DNA of 64,000 nucleotides from Duganella sacchari (GTDB lineage Bacteria > Pseudomonadota > Gammaproteobacteria > Burkholderiales > Burkholderiaceae_D), in the NCBI RefSeq assembly GCF_900143065.1, contig NZ_FRCX01000011.1, positions 124,001 through 188,000 of the forward strand. The letters are read 5' to 3'. The translations under genes were made by a program, and so were the position numbers. Positions 52,711-62,271 of the stretch are shown one piece after another (position 1 is the first letter of the stretch; every line of letters starts with the position of its first letter). Below the pieces are notes generated by a model, which saw nothing but the letters and a program-made list of their open reading frames with translations, searched no databases and had not been told where the DNA came from.

Positions 52711-54537
52711 GTGACATCAAAAATTATCAGCACGCTGTTGGCCGCCACCGCCATGACAGCCGCCGGCGCTACCGCGCTGGCTGCGCCCGCAAGCAAACCG
52801 ACTGTCGCAGAAGCCGAACGCTTCCTCGCCGACACCGAAACCAGACTCAATAAGCTGAACAACGAACAGGCCCGCGCTGCATGGGTCGGCTCGAACTTTA
52901 TCACCGACGATACCGAAGGCATCGCCTCCTTCTTCGCCGAACGCTTCCTGACCGCCTCCGGTGAAGCCGCCATTGGCGCGCGCCGTTTCAATGGCCTGAA
53001 GCTGTCGCCGGAATCCGCGCGCAAGATGATGCTGCTCCAGCAGACGCTGGTCTTCGCCGACCCGAAAGAACGCGAACAATACGCCGCGCTGCAGGCGGCC
53101 CTGAACGGCGCCTACGGCAAAGCCAAGTACTGCCCTAAAAAACCGGACGGCACCACCGGCGACTGCATGCCGCTGGGCGAAATGGAAAAGGTCCTGGCCA
53201 ACAGCCGCGATGAAGCCAAGCTCAAAGAGATGTGGCTGGGCTGGCACGCACAAGCACCTGCCTACAAATCCAAGTACGTTGATTACATCGCGCTGTCCAA
53301 CAAGGGTGCCAAGCAGATGGGCTTCCCGGACACCGGCGCCATGTGGCGCTCGCAGTACGACATGCCGCCGGAAGCTTTCGCCGCCGAGATGGAACGCCTG
53401 TGGCAGCAGGTCAAGCCGCTGTACGACTCGCTGCACACCTACACCCGCTACAAGCTGCGCGCCACTTACGGCCCGGACGTGGTGCCGCTGACCGGCCCTA
53501 TCCCGTCCCACCTGTTCGGCAATATGTGGAGCCAGAGCTGGAACAATCTGTATCCGATCCTGAAGCCGGCCACCGGCGCCAGCAGCTATGACCTGACCAA
53601 GGTGCTGGAACAGCGCAAGACCGACGCCACGCAGATGACCAAATATGCGGAAGGCTTCTACACCTCGCTGGGCATGCAGAAGCTGCCGCAATCGTTCTGG
53701 GAACGCTCGCTGCTGACCAAGCCGCGCGACCGCGATGTGGTGTGCCATGCTTCCGCCTGGCCGCTCGACGAGAAGGATGATGTACGCATCAAGATGTGCA
53801 TTACGCCGACCGCCGAAGACTTCACCGTGATCCATCACGAACTGGGCCACATCTACTACTTCCTCGGCTACACCAAACAGCCGTTCCTGTTCCGTAACGG
53901 CGCCAACGACGGCTTTCACGAAGCCATCGGCGACACCATCGCGCTGTCGATCACGCCAGGCTATCTGAAGAAAATCGGTCTGATGGATCAGGAACCGGAC
54001 GTCACGGCCGACATCCCGCAACTGCTGGAGCGTGCGTTGAGCAAGGTGGCGATACTACCGTTCGCCTACTCGGTCGATAAATGGCGTTGGGACGTCTATT
54101 CGGGCAAGACCAAGCCGGCCGATTTCGACAAGAGCTGGTGGCAGCTGCGCGAACAATACATGGGCATGAAGCGCCCGGCGCCTGGCGATGACGCGACCGG
54201 CTTTGATGCGGGCGCCAAGTACCATGTGGCGGCCGACGTGCCATACGCACGCTACTTCCTGGCCGACATGCTGCAGTTCCAGTTCCACCGCGCGCTGTGC
54301 CGCGAAGCCGGCTACACCGGTCCGCTGAACCGCTGCTCAGTGTATGGCAACGCCAAAGCCGGCGCCAAGCTGCAGCAAATGCTGGCCATGGGTGCAAGCA
54401 AGCCATGGCCAGAAGCGCTGAAGGCTATCTCGGGTGAAGAGAAGATCGACGGCAACGCGCTGCTCGAGTACTTTGCTCCGCTGAAGACCTGGCTGGACCA
54501 GCAGAACGCAGCTTTCGCTGCCGCCGAAACGAAGTAA
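52711..54537 (+). CDS. M2-family peptidyl-dipeptidase (ACE-like)
   Basis: 608 residues from GTG 52711. Zinc metallopeptidase removing C-terminal dipeptides, homologous to angiotensin-converting enzyme. HELGH at 376-380 in VIHHELGHIYYF, third ligand Glu in GFHEAIGD. Signal peptide (TSKIISTLLAATAMTAAGATALA) for the periplasm. I prefer GTG 52711 to ATG 52705 because AGGGAG at 52699-52704 is then 6 nt away, whereas it would abut the ATG. Convergent with the S9 gene. Confidence 0.93.
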   Translation: MTSKIISTLLAATAMTAAGATALAAPASKPTVAEAERFLADTETRLNKLNNEQARAAWVGSNFITDDTEGIASFFAERFLTASGEAAIGARRFNGLKLSPESARKMMLLQQTLVFADPKEREQYAALQAALNGAYGKAKYCPKKPDGTTGDCMPLGEMEKVLANSRDEAKLKEMWLGWHAQAPAYKSKYVDYIALSNKGAKQMGFPDTGAMWRSQYDMPPEAFAAEMERLWQQVKPLYDSLHTYTRYKLRATYGPDVVPLTGPIPSHLFGNMWSQSWNNLYPILKPATGASSYDLTKVLEQRKTDATQMTKYAEGFYTSLGMQKLPQSFWERSLLTKPRDRDVVCHASAWPLDEKDDVRIKMCITPTAEDFTVIHHELGHIYYFLGYTKQPFLFRNGANDGFHEAIGDTIALSITPGYLKKIGLMDQEPDVTADIPQLLERALSKVAILPFAYSVDKWRWDVYSGKTKPADFDKSWWQLREQYMGMKRPAPGDDATGFDAGAKYHVAADVPYARYFLADMLQFQFHRALCREAGYTGPLNRCSVYGNAKAGAKLQQMLAMGASKPWPEALKAISGEEKIDGNALLEYFAPLKTWLDQQNAAFAAAETK

Positions 54538-54550
54538 GCCTTAGTTAAAC

Positions 54551-57091
54551 TTACTTCGCCGACGCATCGGTCGCCGCAGCGGCCGGTGCGTTTTTCACGT
54601 ACTTGTCAAACCAGCGCAGCATCTCATACACCAGCTGTTCGTTCGACTCACGCGCTGCGTACCAGTGCGGCTCGTGCGGCAGCATCACCAGACGCGTCAC
54701 ACCACCGTTACCGCGGATCGCCTCATACAGCTTGGTCGATTGCAGCGGCGTGGTGCCCGGATTGGCGTCATCCCCGCCGTGCACGATCAGCAGCGGCGTC
54801 TTCAGCTTGTCGGCATAGAAGAAGGTCGATGCCTTGGTGTACACCTCCGGCGCTTCCCATACCGAGCGGCGCTCGTTCTGGAAACCGAATGGCGTCAGCG
54901 ACTTGTTGTACGAGCCGCTGGTGGCCGCACCGGCACGGAACAGCGTCGAATGCGCCAGCAGATTGGCGGTCATCAGCGCGCCGTGGCTGTGACCCGTCAC
55001 GCCAACGCGGTTCGGATCGGTCACGCCCAGACGCACCGCTTCATCCACCGCCGCTTGGGCGTTCGCCACCAGCTGTTCGGTGTAGGTGTCATACGCCTTG
55101 CGCGGATCGCCCACGATAGGGAATGCGGCGCTGTCGATAATCGCGTAGCCCGACAGCAGCAGCAGGCGATACTGGCGCAGACGCGTGAACGTCGCTTGTG
55201 AACCGGTGGTCTGGCCGGCCTTGGACGCATCCGCGTAGTCCAGCGGGTAGGCGTTCAGAATGGTCGGCAAACGCGTGCCTTCCTTGTAGCCCGGCGGCGT
55301 GTACAGCGTGAACGACAGCTCCAGGCCATCGGCGCGCTTGTATTTCACCAGGCGCTTCTTGATCTCGCGCACTTGCGGCATCGGATCAACCAGATGGGTC
55401 AGCGCCACGCTCGACGAAGCGTAGTTTGCCTCGCCCGCTTCGGCGTTGGTAGCAGCACCCAGCGTTCGCACGAAGGCGTTCGGGGTTTCCTCGGACGATT
55501 GGTACCAGGTCAGCAGACGGCCCGGATTGTTACCGGCAAAGCCGATGAACTGTTCATACGAGGTTTTACTGCTGCGGAACAGGCGTTCGGTCTGTTTGGT
55601 CTGCAGGTTGAACTTGTCGAGGAACGGGCGATCACCTTCCGGCGAAGAACCGACGCCAGACAGGAAGATGGTATCGCCATCCACGCGGATCACCGGGAAG
55701 CCATTCGCCAGCCGGCGTTGTACCGGCGAGCCGGGATTGGCGTATTTCTCATCGACCGACATATCCCAGACCAGCTTGCGCGAATTGCTGGCATCATCGA
55801 TATTGACCTGCCAGGTGCGGCGCCATTTACGGTTGACGTCATAGTCGCTCAGCAGGGCCACGCCCGGCTGCTCGCTCCACGACAGGCCGGCATAGCGCTG
55901 CTCGGTGCGGGTGATCTCGACCGGCGCGGCATTGAACGGCGCCTTCAGCATCATCAGCTTGTCGCGTTCCTTGGCCTGCACTTTCGGATCGCCGCCATCC
56001 AGCGCCTCGGCCCACACCAGCGTTGCCGCTTCGGTCGGGCGCCAGGTGAAGCTGCGCGGACCAACTGGCACGCCGCGGTTCGGCACGCGGTCGGCCAGCG
56101 GCAGCGCGGCGATTTCGCGCACCACCGGTTTGCCGCCCTTGGCGTTCAGGTCCCACAGGTCGATCTGTTTCGGGAAGCGGTCGAAGGTCGTCACATACGA
56201 ATATGGCGGACGGATTTCCGTCACCACCGCATGGCGGCCATCCGGCGCCACACTCAGTTCTTCGTACAGGCCGGGCTTGCCGACCGGCGTGATCTTGCCG
56301 CTGACCACATCCACCAGCGCCAGCTGCGAGGTGCCGTAGTAGTTGAACAGTTCTTCGTCGTGACGGTTGCGCAGCGTGTCACGGTTTTCATAGGTGCTGC
56401 TCTGGCCAGTCTCGCCCAGCGATTCCTGGATGCCCGGACCGTCCGAGCCTGGTGGTGCGACCGGCGGCGCTTTCTGCACTGGTACCAGCTTGACCAGCAG
56501 GGTTTTCTGGTCCGGCATCCATTGCATCTGGTCGCCAAACATCTGGTTCAGGCGTACGCCTGGCAGACGGCGGATCGCGCCGGTTTTGGCATCGCCGACC
56601 CACAGCTCCACCGCGTCGGTGGTGACGTTTTCAAACACAAAGCGCTGGCCATCGGCGCTCCACACCGGACGGCGCGGGCAGGCATCGGCGGGCAGCTTGA
56701 TCGCGGTTTGCTTGCCGTCGGCAACCTGCACCAGGTCAATCGCGCTTACGCATGGCGGAATGCCGTAGCCGCCCGGCGTGTCGTGCTGGCTATGGTTACC
56801 CGGTTCGATACGCACGCCGGCCAGCCGCAGGAAAGGCGTGGCGACTTTGGCGATCGACGGATAGTCCTGCATGGTGACCAGCATCAGCTTGTCGCGGGTC
56901 GGGCTGAGGGATGGCGATGGCGGCGGCGGCGCGCGCATCACATCGAGGATTTCCTTCGGCGGCTGATTATAGACGCTGGCGGCGGCTGCGGTGGCGGGGG
57001 TTGCGGCCGCTGGGGCGGCAAGCGCGGTGGACGTCATGCCAGCTGCGAGCGTAGCGCTCACGAGGCCGCACAACAGGTATTTTCCCTGCAT
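54551..57091 (-). CDS. S9-family serine peptidase (prolyl-oligopeptidase fold), secreted
   Basis: 846 residues from the ATG at 57091, chosen over ATG 57097 because GGAG is then about 7 nt away. Signal peptide to about residue 26 (STALAAPAAA). Beta-propeller (about 100-560), then alpha/beta-hydrolase with Ser in GVTGHSHGALMTA, Asp in HGGDDANPG, His in LPHEPHWYAA. Resembles glutamyl-endopeptidase-type S9 members. Role: periplasmic peptide degradation, with the M2 dipeptidase beside it. Confidence 0.93.
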   Translation of the reverse strand: MQGKYLLCGLVSATLAAGMTSTALAAPAAATPATAAAASVYNQPPKEILDVMRAPPPPSPSLSPTRDKLMLVTMQDYPSIAKVATPFLRLAGVRIEPGNHSQHDTPGGYGIPPCVSAIDLVQVADGKQTAIKLPADACPRRPVWSADGQRFVFENVTTDAVELWVGDAKTGAIRRLPGVRLNQMFGDQMQWMPDQKTLLVKLVPVQKAPPVAPPGSDGPGIQESLGETGQSSTYENRDTLRNRHDEELFNYYGTSQLALVDVVSGKITPVGKPGLYEELSVAPDGRHAVVTEIRPPYSYVTTFDRFPKQIDLWDLNAKGGKPVVREIAALPLADRVPNRGVPVGPRSFTWRPTEAATLVWAEALDGGDPKVQAKERDKLMMLKAPFNAAPVEITRTEQRYAGLSWSEQPGVALLSDYDVNRKWRRTWQVNIDDASNSRKLVWDMSVDEKYANPGSPVQRRLANGFPVIRVDGDTIFLSGVGSSPEGDRPFLDKFNLQTKQTERLFRSSKTSYEQFIGFAGNNPGRLLTWYQSSEETPNAFVRTLGAATNAEAGEANYASSSVALTHLVDPMPQVREIKKRLVKYKRADGLELSFTLYTPPGYKEGTRLPTILNAYPLDYADASKAGQTTGSQATFTRLRQYRLLLLSGYAIIDSAAFPIVGDPRKAYDTYTEQLVANAQAAVDEAVRLGVTDPNRVGVTGHSHGALMTANLLAHSTLFRAGAATSGSYNKSLTPFGFQNERRSVWEAPEVYTKASTFFYADKLKTPLLIVHGGDDANPGTTPLQSTKLYEAIRGNGGVTRLVMLPHEPHWYAARESNEQLVYEMLRWFDKYVKNAPAAAATDASAK

Positions 57092-57107
57092 GGACATTCT
57101 CCAGTGT

Positions 57108-57139
57108 TAAAAAAAAACGGCGTCCCGAAGGACGCCGCT
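57108..57139 (-). terminator. Terminator of the second TonB receptor gene
   Basis: On the minus strand GCGGCGTCC-TTCG-GGACGCCG followed by eight or more T, 20 bp after the receptor stop. Confidence 0.92.
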
Positions 57140-57158
57140 CTATCTTAAGCGAAAATGC

Positions 57159-59906
57159 TTAGAACTTGTAGTTCACGCCTGCCAGCACGGTACGGCCGTA
57201 CTTCTGGTATTCCAGCTGCTGCGAACGGTCGCCGTTGTAGGTTTCGTAAGCAGCGTTGCGCAGGTTGTTCACTTGCAGCAGCAGGCCCACACCCTTCATA
57301 GCGCCCGTGTTGAAGGTGTAGCCGACCTGGAAGTCGATGATGTTTTCACCGACCACATAGCGCAGCGCACGGTCGTTGGAGAAGTTGCCGATCTCACCCA
57401 CGAAGTCCGAGCGGCGACGCTGGCTGATACGGGTTTCGAAGCCGTTCTTCTCGTAGTAAGCAGTCAGGTTGGTGACGTGCTTCGACAGGCCTGGCAGCGG
57501 AATGTGCTGGCCGATGCTGCCGCTTGGATCTTCAATCGTGATCTTGCTGTCGGTGTAGGTGGTGCTGGCGCTCAGACCAAAACCATCCAGTGCCTTGCTC
57601 ACCATGTTCAGTGGCAGGGAAGCCGACAGCTCGGCGCCTTTCAGGTTGCCGCCGTTGCCGTTGTAGGCAGCGGTGTAATTACCGATGGCGGTGTGCAGCG
57701 GGTAGCCTGGGCCGTCACCAATGGCGCCTGGTGGAATGTAGGCGCTGAAGTCATACGACTTGGTCTGCGTGAAGATGTAGGTGTCCAGCTTCTTGAAGAA
57801 CACTGCCGCAGCAAAGTAAGCCTTCTTGTCGAAGTATTTCTCGTACGAGAGGTCGAAGGCTTTGGCGCGCCATGGATCCAGGCGTGCGTTACCGCCGCTG
57901 GCGCCTGGTTCACGCTTGGTGGTGTCGATGCCGAAGTCCAGCGCCGAACGCAGCTGGTCGACACGTGGACGGGCCAGTTGCTTGGCCAGCGCTACGCGCA
58001 CGGTTTGCTGGTTGTCCAGGCCGAAGGCCAGGTTCATGCTAGGCAGTACGTCGGTGTATTTCTTGCCGTCGTTGATAGGCTTGATGGCACCAGTGGTGTT
58101 GTCATACCAGCGCGAAGCCGACGACTGGTCGGTACGCTGCACCTGCACGCCAACGTTACCGCGCAGGCTGATGTCATTGCCCAGTTCTGCTTCGATATTC
58201 GCTTTGGCAAATGCGGTGGTGACTTTTTCGCTGACTTCCCAGGTCTTGGCGATCAGGTAGCCTTGGGTGTCGGTCGGCGCGAAGGTCATGTACTTGTCAA
58301 CCACGGCTGGCACATTCCAGGTTGGAATGGAACCGGCGCCGGCAAAGCCCAGGTCAGCCGACTGATAGAACAGGTCGGACGAAATGGTGGTTGGCGCACC
58401 CTTCAGATTGATATTGCCTTCAGGCTGATGCTTGTTCTTGGTACGGTCGCTGTAGTTGGCGCCGATGTCGAAGCTCGAGAACACTTTTTCCAGTGCGCCG
58501 AACGACTGGATGTTGGCAACCAGCTTGAAGCCTTTCAGCTCGTCTTCCACGCTTGGGGTTTTGCCGTAGCCGGAACCGTAGATGGTGTTGGTGACGTACA
58601 GGTTGTTGCGGTTGTTGTAGTCCAGGCCCGGGGTCATCTGCGAGAAACCACCGTCGCCGTAACCGAGCTTGACCGAATCCAGGAATGGCGCGCCGGCGGC
58701 GTTGCTCATCTGCAGATTGTTTTCCAGGCTCAGCTCGTCGCGCTTGGCTTTTGAGTAGTTCAGGTCAGCAAACAGCGACCAGCCATTGAGCTTGAATTCA
58801 TTGCTCCAGCCGGCAGCGCGGATGTCATCCTGGCGTTTGTTGTACATGCCGCGTACCAGCGGATAGATATTGTTGGCGGTACCGCTGGCGATGGTGCCAC
58901 CGTTGACCACGACCGGGTTGTAGACCGGGTCAGGCTTGTTGCCGCCATTCCAGCCGCTCAGGTTGATTTCGAGCTGGTTGGAGGTTTCTTCGTTCTTGAA
59001 GCGCGAAGCATAGACGTCAACGATGCTGGTCCACTGCTTGTTTGGACGGTATTGCAGCACGCCCATCAGGCCATCACGCTCGTTGCGGCCGCTCTTGGCC
59101 ACGGCCTTGATACCGTCGGAAGCGAAGGTGCCGTCTGGCAGACCGGCGCGGCCATCACGTTTCCATGGCTCGTACAGGCCGGTTTCGTTGTCCAGCACTG
59201 GCGTTTCCAGGTGGGCGAAACCCAGCGCGATACCGATGGTGCGGTTGGCGAACTGGTCGATATAGCTGGCGCTGAAGCGGTTGCCGGTGTCTTTGGCGTT
59301 ACCAATCTTGCCCAGCGAGTTCTTTTCGCCGCGCGCATTCAGGGCCACGGTGCGGCCGCTGAAGTTCAGAGGGCGCACGGTTTGCATGTCGATGGTGCCC
59401 GACAGGCCCTGACCGACCAGACCGGCGTCCGGGGTTTTGTAGACGGTGACGCCGCCCATCAGTTCCGATGGGTACTGGTCGAATTCCACGCTGCGGTTGT
59501 CGCCGGTGGAGACTTGCTCACGGCCGTTCAGCAGGGTGGTGGAGAAATCTGGCGACAGACCACGAATCGAGATCACTTGCGCACGGCCGGCAACGCGCTG
59601 GGCGGCCAGACCTGGCAGGCGCGAGATCGATTCTGCGATCGATACGTCCGGCAGCTTGCCGATGTCTTCTGCCGAAATCGCCTCAACGATGGAGGTCGCG
59701 TCTTTTTTCACCGAGATAGCGTCTTCGATACCGCGGCGGATACCGGCCACGGTCACGGACATGACTTTGGTGTCATCCGCAGCAGGCGCGGTCGCGGTTT
59801 GCGCGTGCACCGGCGCGGCGATGGCTGCGGCCAGCAGGGCGCAACCAGCGGCGACCGGCTTTAATGGGAACGCAGTGTGGCTGCGCTTACTTGCGAAGAT
59901 GTTCAT
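57159..59906 (-). CDS. TonB-dependent outer-membrane receptor, probable maltodextrin uptake
   Basis: 915-residue precursor with signal peptide ending PVHAQ, TonB-box-like VMSVTVAGIRRG near residue 50, plug with SAEDIGKLPDVSIAESISRL and QVISIRGLSPDFSTTLLNGR, and a barrel ending QKYGRTVLAGVNYKF. Belongs to the same TIGR01782-like group as the receptor at 2441, but is divergent from starch genes. The Caulobacter counterpart, MalA, imports maltodextrins. HexR-like boxes lie in the shared promoter region. GAGGGG precedes the ATG. Confidence 0.92.
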   Translation of the reverse strand: MNIFASKRSHTAFPLKPVAAGCALLAAAIAAPVHAQTATAPAADDTKVMSVTVAGIRRGIEDAISVKKDATSIVEAISAEDIGKLPDVSIAESISRLPGLAAQRVAGRAQVISIRGLSPDFSTTLLNGREQVSTGDNRSVEFDQYPSELMGGVTVYKTPDAGLVGQGLSGTIDMQTVRPLNFSGRTVALNARGEKNSLGKIGNAKDTGNRFSASYIDQFANRTIGIALGFAHLETPVLDNETGLYEPWKRDGRAGLPDGTFASDGIKAVAKSGRNERDGLMGVLQYRPNKQWTSIVDVYASRFKNEETSNQLEINLSGWNGGNKPDPVYNPVVVNGGTIASGTANNIYPLVRGMYNKRQDDIRAAGWSNEFKLNGWSLFADLNYSKAKRDELSLENNLQMSNAAGAPFLDSVKLGYGDGGFSQMTPGLDYNNRNNLYVTNTIYGSGYGKTPSVEDELKGFKLVANIQSFGALEKVFSSFDIGANYSDRTKNKHQPEGNINLKGAPTTISSDLFYQSADLGFAGAGSIPTWNVPAVVDKYMTFAPTDTQGYLIAKTWEVSEKVTTAFAKANIEAELGNDISLRGNVGVQVQRTDQSSASRWYDNTTGAIKPINDGKKYTDVLPSMNLAFGLDNQQTVRVALAKQLARPRVDQLRSALDFGIDTTKREPGASGGNARLDPWRAKAFDLSYEKYFDKKAYFAAAVFFKKLDTYIFTQTKSYDFSAYIPPGAIGDGPGYPLHTAIGNYTAAYNGNGGNLKGAELSASLPLNMVSKALDGFGLSASTTYTDSKITIEDPSGSIGQHIPLPGLSKHVTNLTAYYEKNGFETRISQRRRSDFVGEIGNFSNDRALRYVVGENIIDFQVGYTFNTGAMKGVGLLLQVNNLRNAAYETYNGDRSQQLEYQKYGRTVLAGVNYKF

Positions 59907-60008
59907 TTAATGTCCCCTCTCATGACACAAATTTAAGTCCCGCAAACATGACAACTACACGGGATCCAAGGAATTACAACGTTCTAAAGACGTTCTAGAA
60001 AGAATTTT

Positions 60009-60021
60009 GTACTAAAACTAG
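60009..60021. promoter_or_regulatory. Weak HexR-like box before TonB receptor
   Basis: TTGTACTAAAACTAGA contains GTACT-AAA-ACTAG, 8 of 10 dyad positions, 103 bp before the receptor start. Confidence 0.3.
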
Positions 60022-60040
60022 ATTCGGTGTCAATCAAACT

Positions 60041-60056
60041 TCCGTACCACTACGGA
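60041..60056. promoter_or_regulatory. Dyad TCCGTA-N4-TACGGA
   Basis: Perfect 6-bp arms around CCAC. Unrelated to the HexR-like sites by sequence; a second regulator's operator is possible. Confidence 0.3.
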
Positions 60057-60139
60057 TTACAAGCCTCTAGCCACGCGGCTTCCCCTATGAGATACGATAT
60101 CTCGTTGTATTTCGGCTACAAGACCAGCATCAGCAACTT

Positions 60140-60152
60140 GTAGTAGAACTAC
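60140..60152. promoter_or_regulatory. HexR-like box in starch divergent promoter
   Basis: TTGTAGTAGAACTACA is an exact GTAGT-N3-ACTAC dyad with the flanking T and A of the 15-bp HexR box. Confidence 0.6.
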
Positions 60153-60386
60153 ACCTTGAACGAAAAAAGACGGTGTTTTTGAAAGCAAACGCCAGCAGAA
60201 GCCTGCCTTCCAGACCGCGCCAGCGCACCACTTTTGATCTCAAAAGCCATTTTGGAGGAAAATGACGAAACCACTGTACTCCGACTAAATTACATCGTGT
60301 CGGCAGCGTTTGATGAACTGCGGTTTTGAGAGTATTCTCTCGTAAAATCAAAGCACTAAGCCCGGAAAGCATAAAAACACGGGCGT

Positions 60387-60399
60387 GTAGTACGACTAC
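60387..60399. promoter_or_regulatory. HexR-like box before secreted GH13
   Basis: GTGTAGTACGACTACC holds an exact GTAGT-N3-ACTAC dyad, 15 bp before the GH13 ATG and next to its GGAG ribosome site, a position fitting repression. Confidence 0.6.
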
Positions 60400-60414
60400 C
60401 TTTTCGGAGACTAC

Positions 60415-62271
60415 ATGAGGAAAACGCTGGCGGCGGCGCTGCTTGCCGCCCTACTGCCCGTAAGCGCCTGTGCGGCATCATCCAACTATCGCATCGACCA
60501 TATGGACCCGCCGCTATGGTGGACCGGCATGCACAATCCCAGGCTACAACTCATGGTGCATGGCCAGCAGATTGCCGATCTGGAGCCGGTGCTGAATTAT
60601 CCCGGGGTGCGCATCGCCAGCGTGGCGCGCGTCACCAACCGCAACTACCTGTTCCTCGACCTGGATATCTCGCCAGAAGCGAAGCCGGGCAAGCTGGATC
60701 TGGTATTCCAGCACGGCGGCCAGGAAATCCACTACAGCTACGAGCTGCAAGCGCGGCGCCAGGGTTCCGCCAAGCGCCCGGGTTTCAACAGCAGCGACGC
60801 CATCTATCAGGTAATGCCGGACCGCTTTGCCAATGGCGACGCCGCCAACGACAATGTCGACGGCATGGCCGACCGACTAAACCGCGCCGATGGCGCTGGC
60901 CGCCATGGCGGCGACATCCAGGGCATCATCGATCATCTGGACTACATCGCCGGCCTGGGTTTCACCCAGCTCTGGCCCACGCCGCTGCTGGAATCAAATA
61001 TGCCGCGCGGCTCCTACCACGGCTACGCCACCACCGATCACTACCGCATCGACCCGCGCTACGGCAGCAACGCCAGCTACCGCCAGCTGGCCACGCAGGC
61101 ACAAGGCAAAGGCATCGGCCTGATACAGGACGTGGTACTTAACCACATCGGCGGCAAACACTGGTGGATGCAGGACATGCCGATGCCGGACTGGCTGACC
61201 TACCAGGGCAAATACGTGCCGACCCGGCATAAGCGCGTGGCAGTGCAAGACCCGTATGCGTCGGAAGAAGACAAGCGCAATTTCACGCAGGGCTGGTTCT
61301 CGCCCGGCATGCCGGACCTGAACCAGGCCAATCCCTTTGTGGCGACCTATCTGATTCAGAACAGCATCTGGTGGATAGAGTACGCCGGCTTGTCCGGCTT
61401 GCGCGTGGATACCTACGGCTACTCCAACACCCGCTTCCTGAGCGATTGGTCAGGCGCGGTCATGGCCGAATATCCGCAACTGAATCTGGTGGGCGAGGAA
61501 TGGAGTCCGCTGATCCCCGTGGTGGCGCATTGGCAGCGTGGTCACAAGAACTTTGACGGCTATGTCTCGCAGATGCCCAGCATGATGGACTTCCCGTTGA
61601 ACGACGCACTGCGCCGTGCACTGGTGGCGCCCGAGGATGGCGAGCAAGGCCTGAAGACGCTCTATGAAACCGTATCGCAGGACTATCTGTACGCGGAACC
61701 CGGCAACCTGGTTCTGTTTGAAGGCAACCACGACCTGTCACGCATCTACAGCGCACTGGATGCCGACCAGGGCCTGTTCCGCATGGCGGTGGCGTTTGTG
61801 GCCACCATGCCGCGCATCCCGCAGTTCTACTCGGGCACCGAGATCCAGATGGCCAGCACCACCAAAGGCCGCGACGATGCATCGTATCGCCAGGACTTTC
61901 CGGGTGGCTGGGCTGGCGACAAGGTCAATGCCTTTACCGGCGCCGGCCTCACTGCCCGGCAGGCCGACGCCCAGGCCTACGTCCGCAAGCTGCTCAACTG
62001 GCGCAAGACCGCCTCCGTGATCCATCACGGGAAGCTGATGCACTACGGCCCCGAGCAAAACACTTACATCTACTTCCGCTATGACGACAGCAGGAAAGTC
62101 ATGGTGGCGCTCAACAAGAACGCCACCGACACCGTCCTGTCAACCGCGCGCTTCCACGAAATGCTGGGCGGCGTGAAGGCCGGCACCGACGTCATCACCG
62201 GCCAGCGCGTCCCGCTGGATGGACAAATAAAACTGCCAGCGCGCTCTGCGCTGATACTGGAGATCCAATGA
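60415..62271 (+). CDS. GH13 neopullulanase/cyclomaltodextrinase-type amylase, secreted
   Basis: 618 residues with signal peptide MRKTLAAALLAALLPVSACA (a lipobox-like SAC is possible). N-terminal cyclomaltodextrinase domain (DPPLWWTGMHNPRLQLMVHG, about 30-115), then the barrel with IYQVMPDRFANGD, region I DVVLNHIG, nucleophile Asp in GLRVDTYGYS, acid/base Glu in LVGEEW, third Asp in FEGNHDLSRIY. Resembles SusA-type periplasmic enzymes that cut maltodextrins and cyclodextrins. Its stop overlaps the start of the next gene (ATGA). Confidence 0.94.
   Translation: MRKTLAAALLAALLPVSACAASSNYRIDHMDPPLWWTGMHNPRLQLMVHGQQIADLEPVLNYPGVRIASVARVTNRNYLFLDLDISPEAKPGKLDLVFQHGGQEIHYSYELQARRQGSAKRPGFNSSDAIYQVMPDRFANGDAANDNVDGMADRLNRADGAGRHGGDIQGIIDHLDYIAGLGFTQLWPTPLLESNMPRGSYHGYATTDHYRIDPRYGSNASYRQLATQAQGKGIGLIQDVVLNHIGGKHWWMQDMPMPDWLTYQGKYVPTRHKRVAVQDPYASEEDKRNFTQGWFSPGMPDLNQANPFVATYLIQNSIWWIEYAGLSGLRVDTYGYSNTRFLSDWSGAVMAEYPQLNLVGEEWSPLIPVVAHWQRGHKNFDGYVSQMPSMMDFPLNDALRRALVAPEDGEQGLKTLYETVSQDYLYAEPGNLVLFEGNHDLSRIYSALDADQGLFRMAVAFVATMPRIPQFYSGTEIQMASTTKGRDDASYRQDFPGGWAGDKVNAFTGAGLTARQADAQAYVRKLLNWRKTASVIHHGKLMHYGPEQNTYIYFRYDDSRKVMVALNKNATDTVLSTARFHEMLGGVKAGTDVITGQRVPLDGQIKLPARSALILEIQ

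Larger units (their letters stand above)
59907..60414. other. 508-bp divergent promoter region of the starch cluster
   Basis: No gene supported. It contains three HexR-like sites (60009-60021, 60140-60152, 60387-60399) and the dyad TCCGTA-N4-TACGGA at 60041-60056. AT-rich stretches near 59980-60020 and 60340-60375 are likely promoter cores for the receptor and the GH13 gene. Confidence 0.6.
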
